NCBI RefSeq assembly: GCF_014633365.1
Contig: NC_068339.1
Span: 1,059,001 to 1,123,000, forward strand
Reading direction: 5' to 3'
Source of the DNA: Diospyros lotus
Taxonomy: Eukaryota > Streptophyta > Magnoliopsida > Ericales > Ebenaceae
DNA: 64,000 nucleotides
Below are positions 24,201 through 36,200 of the stretch, piece after piece (position 1 is the first letter of the stretch; the number at the start of each line of letters is the position of its first letter). A program made the position numbers and the translations under genes. The notes under the pieces were generated by a model. That model saw only the letters and a program-made list of their open reading frames with translations. It was not told the origin of the DNA and made no database searches.

Positions 24201-27200
24201 ACCAATAGCGGAGCAACATCATGGTATGCATCATGAGAATTGTAAAATAATTTTTTATGTACAGCATTATTGGTGCTTAGCTTTTCATTTTTTATCTCAA
24301 GGTGCAGGAGTTATTTATTGACCTGTCCAGGCAGTATATTTAAATAAATGATAATGCAATGATACCTAAGAACATTTACTTTCTTTTTATAGCTTCCATT
24401 ATTTGAATTGTACATTGGGTCTCCTCCAGAGGAGATAAGCGAATAACATTTCATCTGTCGTAGGCTGTAGGGTGTAATCTCAGCGTGCATACATGCATAC
24501 AAGCTCACATTATGAGTTCCTCTTTGCAAATTTTATCCACTAGATGGTGTTGTTTTTTCCCAGGCCGGAGAGAATTTTTTTGGCAGCTTACATGCATGAG
24601 ATGAATGTTTCATGTCAAAAAATGGTTCCTTGAATTGATAATTAAAAGATAAATTCCATGTTTTCCTCCAATCAAATGTCATATTTATAGCATGGGCTTG
24701 GGCATTTCAAGTTTATGCATTTATTTGAGGAGTAAATGTATGATTCTTTTACAGGATGTTTGAGAATCGAGTTCCGCACATGGTGGACAATGACTATACG
24801 CCATTATCTGCACTTAATATATTTGTGAAGGATCTGGTCAGGCTGATATTTACCTCATCTAGTGCTTATTAAGCAAACTGTTTGCATTTATTTTCAGGTT
24901 GTTTTAATCATAACTATTACTGTTGACAGGGCATTGTTTCTCGTGAATGCTCTTTCCGCAAAGTCCCACTTCATGTTGCTACTGTTGCACACCAGCTGTT
25001 CTTATCAGGTATAGTTGAAGTGAGATCTTTATAGTGCCTATTTCAATTCTATTGCTTAACCTTTGTTTCTTTTACATTCTTTGAATTTGAAAATGCTTGC
25101 TTTTCAATTGCAATGTGTTGGTTATCTCTTAATCTGTTCAACAACAACAAAGACAACAATAACAATCATAAGCCTTAATCTCACTAGGTGGGGTCATCTA
25201 CATGAATTCTAGAACTATAACCATGTCTATCCATGGTGATGTAGGACTGATCTGGCATTCTGAGATTTAAGGTTAGAAGGCTAGGAAAAATTGTAGAAAA
25301 GGCTAGGGTCTTGATGTGCAATAGATTGGGTAGAAGTAAAAGAAGGCTGAAAAGATGAAATTTGAGGGCTGAGAATAGCGCTGGAAGTGTAGGGTTACAA
25401 AAATAAGAAGCTGAAATTGAAAGATTTAGAGAGAAAGAAATGTCTTCTCAGCATCGCACCTAGGGTTAGAATTGCATCACAAAGGCAAGGAGAAATTATG
25501 TCATCATGTTGTTAAAGAAAGCTGTTTCTTTAGCTGATTGGAATTGGTTTAATGTGATAGGCTTGAGGAAACGATAGTTTCTATTCACTAAAGAAATAAG
25601 CTCTTTTACGTCCCCAAGATTCTTGGTATTTGTCATATTATAAAGATAAAAAATAGTTAAATGTTCTAAGTACAGTAATGGTATATGATAGATTCTTGAA
25701 AAATGTTGGCAAAATCTTTGTGGAGTCCTTTGCCTCTGGAGTCTGGAGTTGCTAGCTTATAGGCAGTTTATTTGCTTTATATGAGCAGGCTCAGCAGCTG
25801 GATGGGGTCGGATAGATGATGCCGCTGTGGTAAAGGTATTGATTCTTGTTGTCTGCCATTGGACTCCAAAACTAGAGAGGGGAGAGAGAGAAATTAGGTG
25901 TAATAATGCTGTGTTCTATTAGAATCACCAGACATATCTCAATTTTATACTTGAAATTAACTGCCTGTTTTGCTGCACTAGCATGTGTGCGCACGCTCTG
26001 CTAAGCAAGGTTAAAGCCGTGCAATTGACCTTCCTTTAGAGCCTGCAATGAGCAAGTCTCTTGTACTGGATTCACCTTTTTTTAGTGTGTGTGTGTGCAT
26101 GTGCGCCATTCAAAATATTTTATATGAATACGTGGTGTTCAATTGGCAACCATTGATCAGGTTACATCAAATGGCTTTCTCAAGTTTTGGTAAATAAGTT
26201 CTCTCAAGTATTAGTTATATTCTTTTCCTCTTCAGAAAATAAATATGTTTGATTGCTTAAATTAATTTGTCATTCTGTTGTATTTATTCAGTTTGCGCAT
26301 TTTCTAAGTTTTTGCAAATGAAAATATATGTTATGCTTCAACATTCACTAATATTAAATGCTGTGCATGTCATGACCCAGAGTTGAACCAGCAGGCCTCA
26401 GAACAAACACAACCATCAAATACGTTATACTACATGAATGACCTCATACCATAGGGTGTTTATGTGTAATTTACACAGTTTGTTATTGTCGAGGAAATGT
26501 CTTCATGTGTATTCAAGGTTTTATTGTTTCTTTCACGATATTTTCATTTCTGATTTGACCAAGTGACACTAATTCACAAATATATTTAATACTTGATATT
26601 TGATAAGGTGTAGAATAGGTCACCACAACTGTACACGATCTTTAACATGTATTTGCAGGTTTATGAGACACTCACAGGTGTTGAAGTTCAAGGAAAACTT
26701 CCTCTTCTGGACAAAGAATTTGTCTTAAAATCTCTTCCATCTGAATGGCCAGTGGATCCCACTGATGACATACGTAGGTTAAATCAGAGTAGTTCAAAAA
26801 CGCTTGTTGTTCTAGATGATGATCCAACTGGAACTCAGACAGTTCATGATATAGATGTGTTAACAGAATGGTGAGTGTCTTGTCAGTTACATCATATTAC
26901 TTGTTTGCAATATCACTGGTGAAAACCTTATTCCATATACTTGATATTCTATGTAAAATTTGTTTGCAGGAATGTTGAGTCACTTATTGAACAGTTTAAA
27001 AAAAGGCCTAAATGCTTTTTCATTTTGACCAATTCCCGCTCACTGAGCTCTGATAAGGTAAAAAGCTTCCTTAAAAGAATTACTTTTGGTTTCATAAGAA
27101 TATTTTTTTGTCTGAAAGTAATTCTGCTTATTTAAAACTGTTCTGCTGAGTGAAGGTGTGACTTCTTACAGGCTATTGCATTGATTGAAGACATCTGCCG

Positions 27201-30200
27201 AAATCTATGTGCTGCTGCAAAGTCAGTCGTGAGTGCTGACTTTACAGTAGTTTTGAGGGGTGATTCAACATTACGAGGTCATTTTCCAGAGGCAAGAAAA
27301 AGTATCCTCTTTTAATGTTAACAATTCAAAAATCAGTCCTTTATGATGACATGATGCTGGTTGATTTGTCTAGGAAGCAGATGCAGCTGTTTCTATACTT
27401 GGTGAGATGGATGCATGGATCATTTGTCCTTTTTTTCTTCAAGGAGGTCGTTACACCATTGAAGATGTACATTATGTTGCAGATTCTGAGCGGTACGCTA
27501 TTTCCTCCTTGTGGTGGCTCATAGTTCATCTTGTTTCAGCATGCCAAAAACAAAAATCTATAAATAAACCTTGGTATCTGTAGGCTTGTACCAGCAGGGG
27601 ACACAGAGTTTGCAAAAGATGCTGCTTTTGGCTATAAATCTTCAAACCTCCGTGAGGTCAAGCATTTTGGATTGTGCACATCAAGAAAGTGAAATTCATA
27701 CATGTTCCAGAGGGAAATCATACTAGTTATTGTTTTCTTACTTTCTTCACTTGAATTTCAGTGGGTAGAGGAGAAAACCAGGGGCAGAATACAAGCTAGC
27801 AGTGTTACTTCAATCTCCATCCGGCTCTTGAGGAAGGGTGGACCTCGTGCTGTGTGTGAGCATCTTTGCAGTTTGCAGAAGGTAAAGAGGATGGTGGAAT
27901 TACTCAATTTTTTATTACAGTATTTCCTACCAGGCTTCACCCTTGTTGCTACAAATAACTTCACATTAATAGATTTCTGACAAAGTTGTTCTCCCCACAG
28001 TATTTGCTTTGACATCAAAACCTTCTCAATCTTCCTTTGGACCAACAATATCAAAGCCATCATTCTCTAGTGCATGCCCTGACAACCATTTTTCTCTATG
28101 GCTCTTGTATTTTAAGTACTTTTTAACTTTTTTATTCCCGAAATTCAATTATATAAATGAGTAATAGATTAAAACAAAAGGAAACAGGTAAATATTATGG
28201 AGTTAGATTAGCTGTAGAAAAAGAAATAGAAAAGGAAGTTGTGCTTTGATAGAAATGCCAATAGATCAGTGCCACGATAAAGGACCATTAATGTTACTAG
28301 TGTGCACATGACCAAATAAGTTGTTGACATATCAAGAGGTATTTCAGATATTCAAGGATTCTTGTGAGGAACTAAAAGCAAACGAATTGCAATTTAAGTG
28401 GCCTTGTGATCTGGTGACTCAAATATTTGCTTTAGAAAAAGAGATGAACATTTATTAATGTTTAAAGTGGGAGTACTAAAGATTTATATTGCCCTCATTA
28501 AAAAATAATAATTAATATATATAACAGTTAAAATAAATACATTAATATTAGATGATTTTAAATTTTAAAAACAGTGAGAATTATATGAATATCAATATTT
28601 CAAACAATGATATTTATGTACTTTTATATTACATCTTTTAACTTTTGAACATATATAATTTTGTAACTTATAATAATAATCTTTGGTGATATTAAATACT
28701 CTATATAATTTTTAGAGTCTTAGACATTTTAAATATTAAAATTGTAATATTTTTATATAATTATAGAAAAATCAAAAATTTGTTTGAGCCCATTGCCAGG
28801 CCCAACAGGCCCCTGAGCTGAGCTGAACCGAGCCGAGTAGTGCCCTTAAATGGTCCAGCAGCCAGCTCGTTTGACATCTCTATCTTAGCCCAATGTAAAT
28901 TCTCTCATTCTTTCTTCATTTTAAGTGAGCAATGTGTCTTATTTTTCTTTCTGATAGGCAACTCAATGAGACTCAAAATTGATCCTCCTTAACAGAGCAA
29001 TGTTAGATACTGAAACGCCTAATACTTTCAGAAATTATTCAATCTTTGCAGCTTTCAGTCTATAATTCTTGGTCTCATTCTCAGATCTGCTTGTTCTATT
29101 CCTCTAAATATTTCACTCCAGAATAACCTAATGTGGAACTTATTAAATGGGTGAAGCAGGGATCTACGTGTATAGTTAATGCAGCGAGTGACAGAGATAT
29201 GGCTGTATTTGCCGCTGGAATGATCCAGGTGAACCTTACATTTTTTAATTTCTCTGATGGACTATTATATCTTTGAGAGATCTTTGTCAAAACTGGAAGG
29301 ATCTTCAACATGATGCTTCATGTCAATGGCAGGCAGAACTGAAGGGAAAACGTTTCTTATGCCGTACTGCTGCTAGTTTTGTTTCTGCTCGTATTGGGAT
29401 CATCCCAAAGGCTCCTATTTTGCCCAAGGACCTAGGAATACATCAAGATAGAGGTGGACTTATAGTTGTAGGTTCATATGTTCCAAAGACAACAAAACAG
29501 GTTAAATTAATAATTTCTTCTGATTTTCCCTTCCGGTCCAATGCTGTTGACATTGTCTTTTATATTTCACTAAATGTTTTCTTTTTGAACCATAGGTTGA
29601 AGAACTTAAATCACAGTGTGGCCATATATTAAGAAGCATTGAGGTGATCCATATGCTAAATGTTCTTTCCTATCTTGGATATTGGTATTCTTATGAATTT
29701 CTGAAACAGCAGGAGAGATTGTCTTGAACCACTTTATATTTATTTAATTTTTTGCTGAGTAACCACTTAATATTTTTTCCAATCACATCATTTATCATTA
29801 CCTAATTTCATTGTCGGTATGGGAGATATTATTTTGCCTTTATACCGTGAATAGGTTTCTGTTGATAAACTTGCCATGAATTCAATAGAAGAGAGGGAAG
29901 AGGAAATCAATCAAGCAGTTGAGATGGCAGATGTTTTCCTCAGGGCTCGGAAAGATACTCTAATAATGACTAGTCGAGATCTCATCACAGGAAAAAGTAA
30001 GTCCATGATATCTTATCCAGTAATTTTTTTTTCTTATACCAACCATGTATAGCCAACCCCACATAGTGGGATAAAGGATTGATATGTTCTTATATATTGG
30101 CTTCTGTATAATATTTTGACCCAAAAGAAGTTTAGTACCTTTCCTGCTGAAATTTCCACAACATAAAGTACCTTGACATAGCATGATAAGCATCAATTTC

Positions 30201-33200
30201 AGATTTCTCTATCTCAACATTTTCCACCTCATATTGTTATTTCCTCTCCTAACCCCTATCTCTCCACTTATCCCTACAAACTACAACCTGTCTTCTTTTT
30301 CTAAGAGGACTTCTTCATATGACAGCCCCTTCTGAAAGTTTGGAGATCAATTTCAAGGTGAGCTCTGCCCTGGTGGAAATAGTTAGGAGGATAACTACAA
30401 GACCTCGTTATATACTTGCAAAGGTAGGTACCTATATCTGTTCAAATGGTTTAGTTATCTTCCCCTTTCTTTATTTCATGCTTATGAGTAAACAAAGAAC
30501 TGCTCAATTTTCATGCTTCTAGTTTTCGGCATTAGATGAAATGAGCATAGCATTCAATTGCATATAATCTATAATACTCTATTGCATACTTTTTTATTTA
30601 CTTCACCAAGTAGTCTTGGAAGCCAAATTTTTCTGATCCACATGGCTATTCTTGCTTAAGAGTGAAAATCCCTTCACAATATTTCCAACAGAACTGCTGG
30701 CACCAAAGTTCTGGATTCAGTATAGAAACCATATTCTATAAGTTACATTCCATCATTCTATCCCATTTCTGTGACCTTTAGAAGAACTGATGGCTGGTAT
30801 TGACATATGAGGAGCCTTTTGTACCAACTTATTTATTCCTTCTTTGGCCAACTTCCTCTATTTTGGTAGTAGAGGATGCTCAAACTGACATGAGGAGTCT
30901 TGTGTAACAACTTATTTATTGACTTGATCAATTCACAAACAACTGTTCTGTTTGAAGACAAGTGTAGTATCGATTCATTTACTGCAACTTTTGATTCCCC
31001 ATTTTTATGTATGTATAAAATGTCACTGCATATGCACATGTGCTGCCTGAATGCCTGTAGTTAACTTGGCATGTTCCTTTGTAGGACTTCTTATTAAATG
31101 CATAAAATCTAGTCAATATTTCAATGGAATCAATCAATCTAATGTCCACACAAACAAATGCTTTCTACCTTTCAAAATCTAATCCTTAACTCTTGCTGTA
31201 GCCAGGTTCTATGTTTGGAATGAAGTTTTGAGATAACTACTTAGTTTGTCATAGTCACTGGTACACCTCATCTTAAGCTCAAAATTTATAAATATGTAAG
31301 TGCTAAATTCAAATCTTATAACACTTTAAAGTGCGAATCAAGCTATTTAATATGAGGAACTTGAAGACTTGTCCAAATTTTCTTCAAGAATAATAAGAAG
31401 GCTGAGATACATTTCTTAATTTCACAGTTCTCAGTGAGTTCTATGTGTAAGAAATATTGTGGAGATTGGCAACTAATCTGAAATGATTTTTGAGAAAATT
31501 CCTGAAACTTTTAAGCTAGATTCTCTTAGAATCTATTTTTCTTATAGGTTTGACCACATCTTCATACTAGCAAATGAAGTGATTGGGCTTGTGTCAAATA
31601 TTAGACGCAACTAATAGAGCATTGAAATTTAAAGTGTCACTATATTGATCTTTTCCTGGCACTGTATTTCTTCTATTTGCCTTCTTTTCTTGTTAGCGTA
31701 TTTACACTGCATGAACTAGATTGATAGCCTTGAGTTTTTTTGAAGGATATTAGAGCATTGTGATCTCTGTTTCTCTCTCAAGCATTAGCTTCTGAGAAAT
31801 ATGTATTGATCTTAGCCTTTCTGACTGGTGTATTCCTTTCTTTCTGTCTTTGACCTACCTCCTTATTGTTAGACTCTCAATGTATTAGTGGTTATGATTA
31901 GTAATTATGAATGGTACAGGCTAGAACACAATGAACATTGTAATTTGTAACATATTTTACTTGAATATTATGAAGCCATTGCTTCTTTTTTTTTTTAAAT
32001 AGAATATAGATATTATTTCAAAGCTGTATCCTCCCATTTCAAGCAAATATGAACAATCATAATAAAGCACAATAATACCTTCACATTCAATTTGAATAGA
32101 GAATTTGTGATGCCCATCATGAAGGAATTCATAACTTCAACATGATATACATACATACATACATGCATATGTATATATATACACACACACACAAAGTTAT
32201 CTATTTTGTTCTAAAGCTGAAGCTGGGAGTTAAAACTACCTCTGGCTATAGATTAGAAAAAGCAAAAGCAAGCTAATTTCAAATATGTACTTTTCTAATG
32301 CTTTATTGAATGTTTGTCAAATGTGAAGATAGTATGTTCTTATATAACCTTCATTTGTTGGTTAAAGACAAACGAAAGAAAAAAAAGAAAAAGAATGTAA
32401 GGGAATAAGGTATGTGTTTATATCAGAGTATCTTTCTTTTTTTCTTAGGGTGGAATCACATCATCAGATCTTGCTACAAAGGCTCTGGAAGCTAAACGTG
32501 CCAAAATAGTTGGGCAAGCCTTGGCTGGTGTTCCATTGTGGCAGCTTGGCCCAGAGAGCAGACATCCTGGAGTTCCATATATTGTTTTCCCTGGTAAGTT
32601 CAAGTTTTTACCTAAAGTCTTCAATTTCTGTTTCATACCTGTTTTTGGATGTGCAACTTACAAACCACACTTATTCTTAGGGAATGTCGGTGATAGTAAA
32701 GCTCTAGCAGAAGTTGTGAAATCTTGGGCTCGTCCAATAAGGCTTTCCTCAACTAAGGAGTTACTTCTTGTGAGAGACTTCAAACCAAACTTTTGATAAT
32801 TTACTTGTATAAAGGTACTGACTTTCATTGTATGTAAAGAATGCAGAAAAAGGTAAATATGCAGTTGGAGCATTCAATGTTTACAACCTGGAAGGAGTTG
32901 AGGCAGTTGTTGCTGCAGCAGAGGAAGAGCGAAGTCCTGCCATATTACAGGTTAGAAGCGCCTGGACCATATATTTAAACATTCTGGCATGTAATGTCAG
33001 ATGTGACATCTCTAGGCATGTCACGGATTACATGTGCTTTCTTGCCTATTTTGCATGGTCAAGATTGTCTGTTATAACTTAACCAAAAAAAAAAAAGGAT
33101 TTTCTGTTATAACAGTTTGATACACAAAAATAAAAAAAATGCAAAAAATATCCAAGATAATCTAGAATATCATAGAGATAACTAAGAGACTAGTGTAGCA

Positions 33201-36200
33201 GAATGGCACCCAATCGATCACTTTGCTATTCCTGGAATGCCCTCTTACAAACTGGATACCTAGCTTCCAAAACTCACTAACTCAACTAAACTCGGTAAGT
33301 TCCTTACCAGCCATTGTGCAAGAGACTAGGGCTGAGGGAAATTTTGGTTGTTTGAGTCTTTATGGTCATTTAAATTTCAACTTTTCCTTTAAAAAGGCAC
33401 TTGATTAAGCTCAAATAAGTTTTAGAAGTATCACTCTAACTGTCTGAAATTAAATGTTTAATAAACTTTGAAAAGGTTTTTGTTACTTATTTTATTCTTT
33501 GCAATCTAGTTTTCTTCAAAGATTCAACAAAATGTACTAATAACTAGGAAAAACTAACATTTCTCAGAGGTACTACATCAACTAAATCTTTTTTCTTTTA
33601 TTCTAGTTTCTTTTTGCTGCCTCTTTTTATCAAGAAGATAATGTGATACTGCTATAATGAAGATACCCAATGCAAAAACCCGTCATTGGTTATATAATAG
33701 CTGGCAGCATATGCAAAAATTCTGTCTCATCTCTGACTTAGAAAAGCCATGGTCTTCTGTTGAAAGATAACAGCCACTCTTTCATTCTCTTATCACTGAA
33801 AACAAGGGAAACCATGTCCATGCATTCTCAGTACTTTTATTTGTTTCATATTTTTCAGCATATTTAATGAGAGAACTACTTTTCAGATCCATCCTAGTGC
33901 TTTAAAGCAAGGAGGAATTCCCTTGGTCGCATGTTGCATCTCTGCTGCAGAACATGCCAGTGTAAGTGGCCTCAAGTAAAACTGAGAGCACTATAAGCTT
34001 ATAACATGTTACAAGGAAAAAAAAAAAAACCCACTAATGTTGGTATATGTAGTATCTCAGGCATGAATGTGACTAGTTTACTGTTTCCAGGGATGAAGTC
34101 AAAGTGATGCAAGTTGAACTTGGGAAAATATATTTTAATAAATTGTCTTGGACCAAATATTGCTTCTACTATTTCGCATACAGACATAAATAATCTGAAG
34201 AACTACATTGAAAGTATTGTTGTGTTTTCTTTATTTCAAAAAAGAAAAAAGAAAAAAGAAATGCCAAACAAAAACCTGTGAGATTTGTTGCTTGCTTGGG
34301 CTTCTGCATTTCACAAAGTCTGCAATGTTTGTGGCCTTGTTCATCTCATACACTGATAAAATAAACCAGTTGATTTTGTAACCTAATACATGTAGTTGCA
34401 CTTCCATTAACTCGGTCTACAGGCAAGCTAACAACTACATATCAAGCCTTAATCCCACTATGTGGGGTAAGCTACATGAATTCTAGCTCGTCTATATTTC
34501 TATGGCCTTATCTTCAGGCCCTTTTGTCATACCTAAGAGTCTCCCACCAAGTTTTTTTTGGTTTTCCTCTTACCCCTCTTGCTAAAGAGTTGCTCTAATC
34601 CATCCACTCTCCTCACAAAAGAGTCTTTATTTGTCTTTTTTCACGTGACAAAACCTTCTTAATTGTGTCTCATTCACCTATCTTCAATAGGAGCCACAAT
34701 CTTATTAGAAATAACCCCATTTCTAATTTTATCTTTTTTTGTACGGTTGCATATCCATCATTACATCCTAAACTCCATTTTCATATTTTGTACATGTTGG
34801 TGCTTTACTTATGTGTCATATAACAAAACTGATCTTATAGCCATATTGTAAACTTTTTCTTTTAGCTTTAATGAAATCTTATTATGCATTCCCAACAGGT
34901 TCCGATCACTGTGCATTTTGATCATGGAAATTCCAAGCAAGAGTTAATGGAAGTTCTTGAGTTGGTAAGTTGGCTGATTGATTTTTAGGGAAGGAATATA
35001 CTAATTTTTGTGGTGGATAAGTTATGGCATACTCTTTGTGTTCAAATACCATAATGTAGTAACCACCACATATTTTCTTTGAATGTGTCTTGCCAGGGAT
35101 TTGATTCAGTAATGGTAGATGGTTCACACCTTCCCTTCAAGGACAATATTTTATACACAAAATTTATTTCCCACTTGGCACACTCAAAAAACATGATGGT
35201 GGAGGCTGAACTGGGGAGATTATCAGGAACAGAAGATGACTTGACTGTTGAAGACTATGAAGCACGATTGACAGATGTTGACCAGGTCCTTCAGTTTTTC
35301 TCTCTCAGCTGCTTAAAGATTTTTGTCCATTTCTTCCGACTATTATTATTTATGGATCTATGTCAATTTCAGGCTCAAGAATTCATTGACAAGACAGGTA
35401 TAGATGCTTTGGCAGTTTGTATAGGAAATGTACATGGAAAATACCCTGCAAGTGGCCCAAATCTCAGACTCGATTTGCTCAAGGTCAAGTATTATTATTG
35501 ATTTAATGGCTTGATTCAGCACTGATTGACTTATATGCACCAAATTTCACCTCATCACTGGTGGACAATGTTAAACAAATAACAATGTCTAGCACTTGTA
35601 CTTGGGGGAACAAAATTCTGGTCATGCCAAAATGATTTACAATTAAGTTCTTAGTATTACTTAAACCAAAAATGTGCTCATCTGTAAATACAAAATTATG
35701 GAATACACATGAGCATTTCAAACATAAGCAGCCACTCTTGGGCATTATATTGGCCAGCACGGTGAGAAGACTGCAGGCTAGGGCATTTCACTGGCATTTA
35801 CTATAAACAATAATTGCTCTTCCTCATCACTACGCTCAAAGCATCCTCAGAATATCCCCATCAACCTTGGTTTCCTATACACGTGATTGCAATTTATAGC
35901 TGGCGTTGTCTTTGGATGTTCTGGTGATTGTTCATGAGAAGGCTGATTTAAACTTTTTAAAGGGTTTGAAATAGGGATACTGTGTAGAAATTTGTAATTC
36001 ACTTTTGAGGATGGATGCCCTTAGTAGGCTAATGAGAGAATAGATTTAAGGCATCTCATTTTTATTTTTCTGATAGTAAGATTTTCCTTAAGAATCTTGA
36101 AAAGCATCCCTGTCACTGGTAACAACAGTTGGTTTCTGCCACAAAGAAGCTTGGAAGTTTTTCTAGTTATTGTTCATTTCAAAATCATTACCTATTTATT

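Larger units (their letters stand above)
19640..25835 (+). other. Module B of fusion gene: intact-looking LtnD-type dehydrogenase (exons 12-22)
   Basis: Exons: 19640-19834, 20486-20561, 22075-22155, 22219-22299, 23524-23600, 23720-23774, 23885-23933, 24086-24223, 24755-24836, 24930-25008 and 25789-25835. Residues 326-335 read IGFIGLGAMG, a complete dinucleotide-binding motif. Residues 442-448 read DAPVSGG, the family signature. GAGSGVKMVN carries the expected catalytic Lys496 and Asn499. Homologues of this family oxidise 3-hydroxyacids (3-hydroxyisobutyrate, tartronate semialdehyde reductase direction, L-threonate). L-threonate or a related tetronate is the likely substrate given the fused kinase, but this is not shown by sequence. 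Confidence 0.88.
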
